In this document: positions 21,243 to 33,796 of the stretch, piece by piece | Layout of the letters: every line of letters starts with the position of its first letter | How positions within the stretch are numbered: the first letter of the stretch is position 1 | NCBI GenBank assembly: GCA_032622095.1 | Contig: CP136069.1 | Span: 66,115,319-66,179,318, forward strand | DNA from: Siphonodentalium dalli | Taxonomy: Eukaryota; Mollusca; Scaphopoda; Gadilida; Siphonodentaliidae | Length of the DNA: 64,000 bases | Direction: 5' to 3' | Notes under the pieces: model-generated | The model's database searches: none | The model's input: only the letters and a program-made list of their open reading frames with translations | What the model was told of the DNA's origin: nothing | Translations under genes and position numbers: made by a program

Positions 21243-24200
21243 TTAACAATAAGTTTCATACATCGATTACCATAACAGGGCGTGATAATAAACCACGGGT
21301 TATAATAATTTCATATATCGATTACCATAACAAGGTGTGATAATAAACCACGGTTTATACTAACTTCATATATCGATTACCATAACAGGACGTGCTAATA
21401 AACCACGGGTTATAATAACTTCATGTCGATTACCATAACATGGCGTGATAATAAACCACGGTTTATACTAACTTCATATATCGATTACCATAGCAAGGCG
21501 TGATAATAAACCACGGTTTATAATAACTTCAGATATCGATTACCACAACAGGGCGTGATAATAAACAACGGTTTATAATAACTTCATATATCGATTACCG
21601 TAACAAGGCGTGATAATAAACCACGGTTTATAATAACTTCATATATCGATTACCATAACAGGGCGTGATAATAAACCACGTGTTATAATAACTTCATATA
21701 TCGATTACCATAACAAGGCGTGATAATAAACCACGGTTTATGATAACTTCATATATCGATTACCATAACAAGGCGTGATAATAAACCACGGGTTATAATA
21801 ACTTCATATATCGATTACCATAACAGGGCGTGATAATAAACCACGGGTTATAATAACTTCATATATCGATTACCATAACATGGCGTGATAATAAACCACG
21901 GTTTATAATAACTTCATATATCGATTACCATAACAGGGCGTGATAATAAACCACGGGTTGTAATAACATCATATCGATTACCATAACAGGGCGTGATAAT
22001 AAACCACGGTTTATACTAACTTCATATATCGATTACCGTAACAGGACGTGATAATAAACCACGGGTTATAATAACTTCATATCGATTACCATAACATGGC
22101 GTGATAATAAACCACGGTTTATAATAACTTCATATATCGATTACCATAGCAAGGCGTGATAATAAACCACGGTCTATAATAACTTCAGATATCGATTACC
22201 ACAACAGGGCGTGATAATAAACCACGGTTTATAATAACTTCATATATCGATTACCGTAACAAGGCGTGATAATAAACCACGGTTTATAATAACTTCATAT
22301 ATCGATTACCATAACAGGGCGTGATAATAAACCACGTGTTATAATAACTTCATATATCGATTACCATAACAAGGCGTGATAATAAACCACGGTTTATGAT
22401 AACTTCATATATCGATTACCATAACAAGGCGTGATAATAAACCACGGGTTATAATAACTTCATATATCGATTACCATAACAGGGCGTGATAATAAACCAC
22501 GGGTTATAATAACTTCATATATCGATTACCATAACATGGCGTGATAATAAACCACGGTTTATAATAACTTCATATATCGATTACCACAACAGGGCGTGAT
22601 AATAAACCACGGGTTGTAATAACATCATATCGATTACCATAACAGGGCGTGATAATAAACCACGGTTTATGATAACTTCATATATCGATTACCATAACAG
22701 GGCGTGATAACAAACCACGGGTTATAATAACTTCATATATCGATTACCATAACAAGGCGTGATAATAAACCACGGGTTATAATAACTTCATATATCGATT
22801 ACCATAACAAGGCGTGATAATAAACCACGGTTTATAATAACTTCATATATCGATTACCATAACAGGGCGTGATAATAAACCACGGTTTATAATAACTTCA
22901 TATATCGATTACCATAACAAGGCGTGATAATAAACCACGGGTTATAATAACTTCATATATCGATTACCATAACAGGGCGTGATAATAAACCACGGTTTAT
23001 AATAACTTCATATCGATTACCATAACAGGGCGTGATAATAAACCACGGTTTATGATAACTTCAGATATCGATTACCATAACAGGGCGTGATAATAAACCA
23101 CGGGTTATAATAACTTCATATATCGATTACCATAACAAGGCGTGATAATAAACCACGGGTTATAATAACTTCATATATCGATTACCATAACAGGGCGTGA
23201 TAATAAACCACGGTTTATAATAACTTCATATATCGATTACCATAACAGGGCGTGATAATAAACCACGGGTTATAATAACTTCATATATCGATTACCATAA
23301 CAAGGCGTGATAATAAACCACGGTTTATAATAACTTCATATATCGATTACCATACCAAGGCGTGATAATAAACCACGGGTTATAATAACTTCATATATCG
23401 ATTACCATAACAAGGCGTGATAATAAACCACGGTTTATAATAACTTCATATATCGATTACCATAACAAGGCGTGATAATAAACCACGGTTTATAATAACT
23501 TCATATCGATTACCATACCAGGGCGTGATAATAAACCACGGTTTATATTAACTTCATATATCGATTACCATAACAGGGCGTGATAATAAACCACGGGTTA
23601 TAATAACTTCATATATCGATTACCATAACAAGGCGTGATAATAAACCACGGTTTATAATAACTTCATATATCGATTACCATAACAATGCGTGATAATAAA
23701 CCACGGTTTATAATAACGTCATATATCGATTACCATAACAAGGCGTGATAATAAACCACGGTTTATAATAACTTCATATATCGATTACCATAACAAGGCG
23801 TGATAATAAACCGCGGTTTATAATAACTTCATATATCGATTACCATAACAGGGCGTGATAATAAACCACGGTTTATAATAACTTCATATCGATTACCATA
23901 ACAAGGCGTGATAATAAACCACGGTTTATAATAACTTCATATATCGATTACCATAACAAGGCGTGATAATAAACCGCGGTTTATAATAACTTCATATATC
24001 GATTACCATAACAGGGCGTGATAATAAACCACGGTTTATAATAACTTCATATCGATTACCATAACAAGGCGTGATAATAAACCACGGTTTATAATAACTT
24101 CATATCGATTACCATAACAGGGCGTGATAATAAACCACGGTTTATAATAACTTCATATATCGATTACCATAACAGGGCGTGATAATAAACCACGGGTTAT

Positions 24201-26341
24201 AATAACTTCATATATCGATTACCATAACAAGGCGTGATAATAAACCACGGTTTATAATAACTTCATATATCGATTACCATAACAGGGCGTGATAATAAAC
24301 CACGGGTTATAATAACTTCATATATCGATTACCATAACAGGGCGTGATAATAAACCACGGTTTATAATAACTTCATATATCGATTACCATAACAAGGCGT
24401 GATAATAAACCACGGTTTATAATAACTTCATATATCGATTACCATAACAAGGCGTGATAATAAACCACGGTTTATAATAACTTCATATCGATTACCATAC
24501 CAGGGCGTGATAATAAACCACGGTTTATATTAACTTCATATATCGATTACCATAACAGGGCGTGATAATAAACCACGGGTTATAATAACTTCATATATCG
24601 ATTACCATAACAAGGCGTGATAATAAACCACGGTTTATAATAACTTCATATATCGATTACCATAACAATGCGTGATAATAAACCACGGTTTATAATAACG
24701 TCATATATCGATTACCATAACAAGGCGTGATAATAAACCACGGTTTATAATAACTTCATATATCGATTACCATAACAAGGCGTGATAATAAACCGCGGTT
24801 TATAATAACTTCATATATCGATTACCATAACAGGGCGTGATAATAAACCACGGTTTATAATAACTTCATATCGATTACCATAACAAGGCGTGATAATAAA
24901 CCACGGTTTATAATAACTTCATATATCGATTACCATAACAAGGCGTGATAATAAACCGCGGTTTATAATAACTTCATATATCGATTACCATAACAGGGCG
25001 TGATAATAAACCACGGTTTATAATAACTTCATATCGATTACCATAACAAGGCGTGATAATAAACCACGGTTTATAATAACTTCATATCGATTACCATAAC
25101 AGGGCGTGATAATAAACCACGGTTTATAATAACTTCATATATCGATTACCATAACAGGGCGTGATAATAAACCACGGGTTATAATAACTTCATATATCGA
25201 TTACCATAACAAGGCGTGATAATAAACCACGGTTTATAATAACTTCATATATCGATTACCATAACAGGGCGTGATAATAAACCACGGGTTATAATAACTT
25301 CATATATCGATTACCATAACAGGGCGTGATAATAAACCACGGTTTATAATAACTTCATATATCGATTACCATAACAAGGCGTGATAATAAACCACGGTTT
25401 ATAATAACTTCATATATCGATTACCATAACAAGGCGTGATAATAAACCACGGTTTATAATAACTTCATATATCGATTACCATAACAAGGCGTGATAATAA
25501 ACCACGGGTTATAATAACTTCATATATCGATTACCATAACAAGGCGTGATAATACACCACGGTTTATAATAACTTCATATATCGATTACCATATCAATGC
25601 GTGATAATAAACCGCGGTTTATAATAACTTCATATATCGATTACCACAACTGGGCGTGATAATAAAACACGGTTTATGATAACTTCATATATCGATTACC
25701 ACAACAGGGCGTGATAATAAACCACGGGTTTATAATAACTTCATATATCGATTACCATAACAAGGCGTGATAATAAACCACGGTTTATAATAACTTCATA
25801 TATCGATTACCATAACAAGGTGTGATAATAAACCACGGTTTATAATAACTTCATATATCGATTACCATAACAAGGCGTGATAATAAACCACGGGTTATAA
25901 TAACTTCATATATCGATTACCACAACAGGGCGTGATAATAAACCACGGTTTATAATAACTTCATATATCGATTACCATAACAAGGCGTGATAATAAACCA
26001 CGGTTTATAATAACTTCATATATCGATTACCATAACAAGGCGTGATAATAAACCACGGGTTATACTAACTTCATATATCGATTACCACAACAGGGCGTGA
26101 TAATAAACCACGGTTTATAATAACTTCATATATCGATTACCATAACAAGGCGTGATAATAAACCACGGGTTATAATAACTTCATATATCGATTACCATAA
26201 CAGGGCGTGATAATAAACCACGGGTTATAATAACTTCATATATCGATTACCATAACAGGGACTGATAATAAACCACGGTTTATAATAATTTCATATATCG
26301 ATTACCATAACATGGACTGATAATAAACCACTGTTTATAAT
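21243..26341. repeat. 55-bp satellite array, about 93 monomers
   Basis: The monomer joins AATAACTTCATATATCGATT, ACCATAACARGGCGTGATAA and TAAACCACGGKTTAT. Some monomers lack one AT (53 bp, TTCATATCG instead of TTCATATATCG). Variants at the RGG position (AGG, GGG, TGG, ATG) and KTT position mark higher-order blocks. TAGCAAGGCG at 21491 recurs at 22147 (656 bp, 12 monomers). TACCATACCA at 23511 and TAACAATGCG at 23681 both recur 982 bp downstream (18 monomers). The array contains no frame of note. It stops about 50 bp before a splice acceptor. Confidence 0.97.
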
Positions 26342-26397
26342 AATCATAACAGTCCACCACATCCTACATTCAACTTCCTTGTTATTTTCATTTTCAG

Positions 26398-26811
26398 AAA
26401 AAACTGAAATACAAGCAATTCAGTTGAAGACCACCGGATAAATAGTCCCGACAAGGAGATTTGTCTGCAGAAAAAAAAAACACAACACAAGGTATTATGT
26501 GGTAGCCATGACGACGGAAATGTGCAATGGATGAGCGTGTGCTTGAGGACGCACCGGAACCTTTAGTGTATGTGACGCCCCCAGACGATGACATCACGGG
26601 CGACACGGACGAAGAAGATATCCCATCATCCCTCTTACAAACAGACGACAGCGACAATGACTCGCTGGATACAATAGAACTCCCCGAGAGATACATGGAC
26701 ATACTAAACCGTAACAGGAACGAAGAGACACAGCGATGTCCCGGCATTCTAGAAGACTCAGATCGAGAGAAGGACATGGCGTTAGCAATGCGATGGATAA
26801 AACAGGAAGTG
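26398..26811 (+). CDS. FAM167-family-like protein, first coding exon
   Basis: The exon is preceded by a strong acceptor (CCTTGTTATTTTCATTTTCAG) ending at 26397, so a 5'-UTR exon probably lies upstream, beyond the satellite. Coding starts at the ATG at 26527, the first in frame after a stop at 26509, and runs 95 codons to a good donor (GTG|GTGAGT) after 26811, phase 0. The residues are strongly acidic and Ser/Thr rich (PPDDDITGDTDEED, DDSDNDSLD), probably disordered. They end with KDMALAMRWIKQEV, the start of the conserved helix of FAM167 (DIORA) proteins. The exon at 33503 continues it in phase. A short upstream frame (26508-26534) overlaps the start. The function of the FAM167 family is poorly defined. 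The alternative is an unrelated coiled-coil protein. Confidence 0.65.
26508..26534 (+). promoter_or_regulatory. Upstream ORF overlapping the main start codon
   Basis: ATGACGACGGAAATGTGCAA through GATGA is an eight-codon frame in another phase. Its stop lies just inside the main coding start at 26527. If transcribed, it would be expected to lower initiation at the main ATG. Confidence 0.5.
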
Positions 26812-26918
26812 GTGAGTATCTCCCAAGAGACTGATATATGACCTCTGACCCATAGGGTGCATTCGAATCCGTGTCATTCCATGTTCGTGAACTACAGGCT
26901 ACCATGGCCATATTTATA

Positions 26919-27363
26919 TTAAAGATGCATAATCCGATTAAGCGCCCCTCAATTACTATTTATTTGGATTCTGGGGTAAAACATATTTGATTCGAGTCGA
27001 GGAGCCCACATATCAAAACTCAGAGTTATTAGATATCGATTTTTGAAATCTATTATTTTTCACCTTCGAGAATAATTAGTGGCCCAGTAGACAGTATGCG
27101 AGCCGACGGTTTCGGACCAAATTGCGGATGAAGATGGATAACTCTAAAACCAAGAGGCTTCTGTCGATAATATGACCAAATTTCGTCGAACAGCATGTTG
27201 ATGAATAACACGTTTCGGGCAATTTTATACTATAGTTGACATTGGTTAGCATTATGTTAGGGCAATTAATTGATGCTGATAACTGAAGCGTCATTTCTAA
27301 AAATGTTGTTGTTGTTGGAATCTGATTATATGGGGACCATAGAATCGGATTGGGTAATTTTAA
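26919..27363 (-). mobile_element. TTAAAGRTAC-family MITE, copy 3
   Basis: Reverse orientation relative to 5531-5954. Starts TTAAAGATGCATAATCCGAT and ends GAATCGGATTGGGTAATTTTAA. It lies about 100 bp into the intron of the FAM167-like gene. The minus-strand 100-codon frame is repeat-derived. Confidence 0.75.
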
Positions 27364-27365
27364 CC

Positions 27366-28086
27366 CCCATTGTTGCAATCGTTCACCGAATGTCGGAAAA
27401 GCACACCAATTCCCAAAGAAGGCCAGCAGATAACTAGTTCAGCTCACGGTACGCGTACACCCCCCCCCCCCATAATTTACGGCCGTGGTCAGGGTATCCA
27501 CTTAGTGAGCACAGTACAATGTGGCATTCCTCATTACTCACAACTGATGTGAGTATAGGGATCCTTTAAAACATGTAACAAATGGTAGGTGCATGCATTT
27601 ATCCGTTATCGGCTCTTTCTTTATAATCCTGTTAACAATTTTTTTTACCTGTAAGCCTGTTAATCGGTGCGAATAGCTCATCGTCAATTGGCTCCGATTT
27701 AATACCAGATGTTCACCACGAATGCTGCAAGGATATACAACCTGGGCTTTACACATTATAACGAAAGTTAAACGTTTTCCCCCAGCTCGATGCTTAGATA
27801 ACAGCCGGCATGTGTCACAGTGTGAGACGGTAGTATCGCATTAGACAGCTACAGACGATACTTGAGCTAATGTTGATGTGATAAAAAGTGCGGAAAAAGC
27901 GAAAAATACATTATCTGGTTGTCGTTCTTGTCTATATTGCACATCGCAGTTGAGCTTCGCTGATATTTTAATTAAATGGTCCAATGTATTTAAACGGACA
28001 AGTCTGCTTTATGCATGCAGTGCAGTGATGTGTCGCGAGCATGTGGCACATCGTATGGTATCCTGTTTCCGCCACATTGTTTTTTT
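27366..28086. other. Intronic DNA with dispersed-repeat fragments
   Basis: A GTTGCAATCGTTCACCGAAT...GCACACCAATTCCCAA segment matches the left part of the 412-bp MITE at 51438. GGTTGTCGTTCTTGTCTATA recurs at about 31688 (and with changes at 29962). A C-run of about 11 lies near 27460-27470. Confidence 0.5.
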
Positions 28087-28605
28087 CGCTTCCTTCGTTT
28101 GTTTTTTTCTCGCTTGCTTCGGTTCCTTCGCGATAATCTAAAATATTTCGATTCCTTCGCCACGAAGGAACCGAAGGTTAGCGAAAAAATCAAACGAAGC
28201 AAGCGAAAAAATCAAACGACGAAAGCGAAGAAACATCATAAATTAAGATTGTTATTTCGCTTGCTTCGTTTGTGTGAAGTATCCGAAGCTAGCGACGCAA
28301 CCGAACAACAAGAACCAAGAAAAAGTTGTGTCTTGGTTGTTGTTGGGTTTCGGCTGTTCCTTCTGTTGCTTCGGATACTTCGCGAAGCAAGCGACGGGAC
28401 CGCTGAAAGCGAAAAAAACAACAAAATGTCGTACGAAGGAACCGAAGGAAGCGAAAAAACAAACAAACAAACGAAGCAAGCGAAATAACAATGATGTTTT
28501 TTTTCGCTTTCGTCGTTTGATTTTTTCGCTTTCTTCGGTTCCTTCGCAACGAATAATGAATCATCGAGATTCCGCCGCGAAGGAACCGAAGCAAGCGAAC
28601 AAAAA
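28087..28605. repeat. Multi-hairpin TTCG/CGAA foldback element
   Basis: Three consecutive imperfect hairpins, 28087-28205, 28258-28393 and 28434-28546, are followed by a smaller fourth (28534-28587) that shares an arm. All are built from CGCTTGCTTCG, GGTTCCTTCG and GATTTTTTCGC and their complements. Frames of 76 to 157 codons run through it on both strands because the low-complexity arms lack stops. A related foldback lies at 54327-54520. It sits in the intron of the FAM167-like gene. Confidence 0.85.
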
Positions 28606-28607
28606 CA

Positions 28608-29872
28608 TAGCTTCGTTATCGGTAAACATATTCGGCGATGGCGATGGCGGCAATTTGGGGGTTAATTGCCCGACCTTAGTTGGCGATTCGCCCTTGTTTC
28701 TTCGTGAATGTAGTCGAGGGTAGTTCTGCAACATATATGTACGGAGTTATTGGAAGTACGAGGGCATTACGGGGTCCGGGCTGTGAGTTTTCTTTTGTTG
28801 GGTGCCCAATTTTATAATTCTTGCTGAATCTCACAAGTTTAGGGGTTAATATCGGTACTTTTGTTTGGCCGTGACCACCATCCGTGCGTATGTGGGTATC
28901 ATTGAAACCAGCGCACAGATATGGGCTCTAAAATCACCACTAGACGCCACAGGGGCGGTCCGGGCTGGTCCGGGCTTTTAGCTTCGTTGGCGGTAAACAT
29001 ATTCGGCTATGGCGGCATTTTGGGGGCTAATTGCCTCGCCCTCTTTTCTACGTGAGTATAGTCGAGGGTAGTTCCGCAACACATATGTAAGCAGTTATTA
29101 GAAGTACGAGGACATTACCGGGGTCCGGGCTGTGAGTTTTTTTATTTGGGGCACAATTTTGTAATTCTGGCTGAATCTGGCAAGTTTAGGGATTAATATC
29201 GGCACTTCTGTTTGGCCGTGACCATCGTCCGTGCGTATGTGGGTTTCCATGACACCCGTGTATATAGATAAGACACTAAAATCACCACTAGACGCCACAG
29301 GGGCGGTCCGGGCTGTTAGCTTCGTTATCGGTGAACATATTCGGCGATGGCGGCAATTTGGGGGTTAATTGCCCGACCTTGATTGGCGATTCGCCCTTGT
29401 TTCTTCGCGAATGTAGTCGAGGGTAGTTCTGCAACATATATGTCAGGAGTTCTTAGCCGTACGAGGGCGATACGGGGGTCCGGGCTGTGAGTTTTTTTTA
29501 TTGGGGGAACACGTTTGTAATTCTGGCTGAATCTGGCAAGTTTATGGGTTAATATCGGTACTTCTGTTTGAACGTGACCACCCTCCGTGCGTATTTGGGT
29601 TTCATTGACACCCTCGCACAGATATGGACACTAAAATCACCCCTAGACGCAACAGGGGCGGTCCGGGCTGTTAGCTAGCTTCATTCGCGGCGAAAATATT
29701 CGCCGATGCCGGCATTTTGAGGGTTAATAGCGACACTTCTGTATGATCGCGACCCCCGTCCGTGCGTGAGTGGGTTTCCATGACACCCCTGCACTAATAT
29801 TGCCCTTAAAATCACCCCTCTACTCCACAGGGGCGGTCCGGGCTTATCCGGGCGGTGTTTAGTCACACCCAT
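28608..29872. repeat. Tandem repeat, unit about 340-370 bp, 3.5 copies
   Basis: Units start TAGCTTCGTTATCGGTAAAC at 28608, 28979, 29317 and, degenerate and truncated, 29676. Each has CGGCGATGGCGG, AGTCGAGGGTAGTTCTGCAA, GGGGTCCGGGCTGTGAGTTT and CGCCACAGGGGCGGTCCGGG. It is more GC-rich than its surroundings. Confidence 0.9.
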
Positions 29873-30808
29873 GTTTAATTGTCCGCTGAGGGACTTCGCT
29901 ATCAGCAGTATAGTGTCCCATGCATATATATAGTCGGGCTAATAAGTAATATCATATCTGGTGGTCGTTCTTGTTTATATGCTTTATTCTCTGATCAAAG
30001 ATATAGAGGATTTCCAACGAGTTATGTTGGGATATAAGATTTTATGAAACGAGTTTGATAAATTTGATTCACAACGAGTCGTAGACGAGTATATCACAGG
30101 CTTTATCTTTCAAATAAGCTGAAAATGCATGTGAAATGCATACATGCACTGCGTTGGCTGAGACGCTTCACAACCGTATACATGAATTGCGTGCTCTGCC
30201 TTGCGACGAAACATATAGTCCCCCAATTTCATTCTTTGTTTTTGTGCCTATTTTCGTTAGTGCAACTAAGTTGGACAATTAATGAAATTTAATTAACAAA
30301 GCAATCATTTTGCTATATCTTGTATTGGTATCAATCGCGGCTTTTCTAAATAGTATTGATCCGCACGGTAATTTACTTAGCGCGATGGCACGGGAAGCAC
30401 TCGGCGGTTACACACTAGTGAGAGATAATTTAATAGCGTATATTTAATGACATAACTTTTCAAACTCTTCATTCATTATAGTTTGTTGGAAAAATATCGG
30501 AAGCCATAGTATTTTGAGACGTAGCGTACGGAATGTAAACATATGAGAAACCGGAAGTCAAAGGTCACCTGGCACTATTTCCTGTTATTAAACGAACGTT
30601 TAATATCACAATTTATAGAATGGGTTTATTGAATGGAATAAGGGTAGTATCATGTAATAAAAGAAACTATCTAATGAATTTTTCAATGATATTATAGGGG
30701 TTTCATGTGAAATATTATTATATGGACATTGAAAAAAACAAAAATGTGTTTTCCCCCCAAAAGATGGACAGCAGAAAATATATACAATATTTTCATCAAT
30801 CCCCAGTT
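29873..30808. other. Intronic DNA, no feature recognised
   Basis: No coding or repeat structure supported beyond a short GGTGGTCGTTCTTGTTTATA fragment of a dispersed repeat. Confidence 0.4.
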
Positions 30809-31100
30809 TTTTCTTCTCAGACAGCCCGATGACTTCATCATCGCGATTTTCATCATCATTACCATATTCACCATCATCATCATCATCTCCACCATCGCCG
30901 TCGCCTGACCATCATCACCATAATCATCTTCACCACCACCACCACCACCACCACCACCACCACCACCATCATCATCGTCTTCATCGATCATAATCGTCAT
31001 AATCAACATCATAATGCTCAGCATCGTCACCAGCTTAGTCGTCGCTATATATCATCATCACCGTCGTCATCGTTGTCGGGATCATCGCCATCGTCGTCGT
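30809..31100. repeat. (ATC/CAC)n trinucleotide-rich region
   Basis: Imperfect ATC, CAT and CAC repeats, including a pure CAC run of about 12 units near 30930-30967. The open frame with poly-Gly and Met/Asp runs is a product of this repeat. Confidence 0.9.
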
Positions 31101-33502
31101 CACCGGGAAGTGCATGTGTTGTTCTGAGAAAAGAAGATCCGATATGTGTCACACGTTGGTATCCAAATTTAACTGACCGCGAAACGACCCCTTTTAACAG
31201 TAGTATCTCAGTATAAGTAACGACTAATTATTATCCATTGGCGACAGTGTTAATTGTAAGTCCTACCGGCGATGGGTTCAGACTATTTAATCTTCAAGTG
31301 GTACACCCCACCACAAGAACGCCACTCGATGCAGCAATTGGCGAAAACAAACGCGCTTTTTACGGTATTTAAAAAAAAAATTGGCATTTCCACAACTGCC
31401 CCATTTACTGCACACAAATCACCAGCACAAACATCTCCAGACCTCTTCCATAACTTCGTGACCCCACCAGACTCTTCCTGCATGGCAATCTAAAAAAAAA
31501 TATCGCCGTATTTACACACAGACTATTTGAATTTCTGTTCCGGTAATTTTCCCTCAAAGGTAATCAACCATTCAGCCGCCAGAATGTTTTGTTATGCTTA
31601 CTCGAATTTCCTCATTTACACATTCAAGAAGAGTAACTCTATATAATTAGTTGTTACAGACGACACTTGACTGTTGTATCTGCATGGTTGTCGTTCTTGT
31701 CTATATTGCAAATCGTGTTTGAGTTTCTCTGGTATGTTACACGGTCAAATGCATTTTAAAGCTGCCAATACAGCCTTGAGATCTTTTTAGTTATATGTAC
31801 ATTGTGCTGTTATGTACTCAGCGGGAAAAATGACTCCCGTCTATTCTATACTTTATTTCACTCAAATAATATACCTACATGTGTAACAGGAGATCATTCA
31901 AAATAACAATCTTGAATCAATGAATGCATGGCGTTGGTGGTAATTGTATGCTTGTCTCAAATCAATAGTTTTCGATATCTCGGAATAGAGGGTGTGTATA
32001 TCTAATGAAAGGCAATGATTGTAATCAAAATATCACGGGTATTTTAGGGTGGTATTAGGGTGGACCCTGTCAGTGTTGGAGATAAGTATAACGTCTTCTC
32101 ATGCAGTGATTATGTGTTTTCGCAATAAAAATATAATGATATTCATCTCCTATCACACCGGCACAAAAGGCTTTGCATAAGTATCATTTGTCTTCTTTAT
32201 GTTCAGAATGGTTCACTTCCCCCATGAGCCGGTTTTATAATTAATGATTTTATTTTATTAATAATTAGTGTCCTTTAAGATATCTGATGTCAACGGGACC
32301 TATCTAATAAGATTTACCGGGTGATCAGTTATTGATAACCGCCGGTAAATAAAAGCCAATTGCCTTTCAAGTTCAACACTGCGTGTCGCTAGTAGTCCCT
32401 CATGTGACGTCATACGAGGGAACATTAACACACGAGGGAACATTAACTATTCAGACTGAATAATCCATGATGGAACATTAAATCGGCATAACGTTAGTTA
32501 CCAGTGGGCGGCCTATCACAAATTAGTTTTCGGCACCGCGCTCAGTACATTAGCGCGGCGATCGATAACGATAAAAACAATCTAGACGGGAGTAATCCTT
32601 TAACTTGTTCTTTGCCACTACTCATGTGCATTTAGTGACGTATATATATGCACTTAGTTTCTCCATTGCACCTTCGTATATATTATACGTTGCAGTCTCT
32701 TTAAAAGCCGGTGATAATCTTATCTGATAAGAATTTTTAAAAAGACTGGTAGCTAGGGGTCTGCATTCAGCCTGTGACTGAGGCCATGCATGCACGAGTT
32801 GCATTGTGTTGTGCATTTTGAACGAAAATATTACTGTCCACGTTGTGTAACCCGTGGGTTAATTTTAATATATACCTCTATCCCGTTCCTCGCATTCATC
32901 TGTATTTGAGTGAAATGAAACCACATTAATATCATGTTCTAATTCACCCTCCCGCTTCACTCTCCCCCCCCCAATCCCAAACCTGAACCTAACCCCATTA
33001 CCCCCGCACCTCCTATGACGTTGTTCTGTTTGATAGAGAAGCAAACACACAACACCCCTTACTAAACAAGCCACCCATCCACACATACATGCTGCATGAA
33101 TATAACAACGCGCATGTGCCGACACCTTTGTAACCTGTAAATTACATATGTTGTATCATCATATTATATTGCTCCTATGTCACCTCGACGGATTGAGTCA
33201 TTACAACATTCTGAATTCTGATACCACATATTTTGGCCCTACCCAATGTGTTCCACGTCCTTTTTAAAACCAATTTTTGAGTCATATATATGCGGTTGGG
33301 GGGGGGGGGTATAAATAATGTATAGATTCACCTCGCCTCCAGTTTTATATCATTGACTGTTGAGGGGAATTGCTAAGTGTCTGTTTGACCGGGACGATAT
33401 TTTTGAAATTATTGTAGAATAGTATAAATACAGTGTATAGACCACATAAGTCTGTTTGTACACTGATTCTGAGTGTATATAGTTATTTAATTATTTTTCT
33501 AG
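31101..33502. other. Remainder of the intron of the FAM167-like gene
   Basis: Nothing supported as a gene. A second GGTTGTCGTTCTTGTCTATA copy lies at about 31688, a GA/CT-poor AT-rich stretch follows, and a poly-G run lies at about 33298-33309. The acceptor TTATTTTTCTAG ends at 33502. Confidence 0.45.
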
Positions 33503-33796
33503 ATGCTACTTAAGAAACAAGATAGACAACTCTTCAAGCAGTTTAGAGACGTTCGGGACAGAATCCTGCAGTTGAGGAACATGACCGAATTCCCCTCGAC
33601 CTCTGACCTCAGTAGTATGGCTGGCAGCATGTACTCGTTGGAAGGTGACGGAAAAGGATTCGGGTTCGGTCCTTTGGGCACTATTTTCCCTGAATATCGG
33701 GGCCGGACAACATCAATGTCGTCGTTAGCGCGGAAGAGGGAAGTCGGTTCACCTATCCTTAGTAGAATACGATGGAAAAGTAACGAAATTCTATGA
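33503..33796 (+). CDS. FAM167-family-like protein, second coding exon
   Basis: Preceded by a clear acceptor (TTAATTATTTTTCTAG) and in phase 0 with the exon ending at 26811. It encodes 97 residues to a TGA, giving a 192-residue protein, within the usual FAM167 size range. The first 26 residues (MLLKKQDRQLFKQFRDVRDR, then ILQLRN) continue the helix begun in exon 1. The QDRQL...L..LR spacing is the FAM167 signature. A Ser/Gly-rich C-terminus follows (SSMAGSMYSLEGDGKGFGFG; SPILSRIRW). The last codons (AACGAAATTCTATGAT) belong to a sequence repeated downstream (34734, and with changes 34047 and 35305). The natural end may therefore have been replaced or extended by repeat DNA. AATAAA signals lie at about 34305 and 34363. 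Confidence 0.65.
   Translation: MLLKKQDRQLFKQFRDVRDRILQLRNMTEFPSTSDLSSMAGSMYSLEGDGKGFGFGPLGTIFPEYRGRTTSMSSLARKREVGSPILSRIRWKSNEIL

Noticed and set aside
21243-26341. Regular short repeats that could suggest a CRISPR array
   Set aside because: Monomers are contiguous with no unique spacers, and the genome is clearly eukaryotic. It is a satellite.
28015-28723. Charged, Lys-rich or Phe-rich frames of 76-157 codons on both strands
   Set aside because: They follow from the stop-poor TTCG/CGAA hairpin arms and overlap each other on opposite strands.
30692-31030. 112-codon frame with poly-Gly, Met and Asp runs
   Set aside because: Generated by the ATC/CAC trinucleotide repeat.
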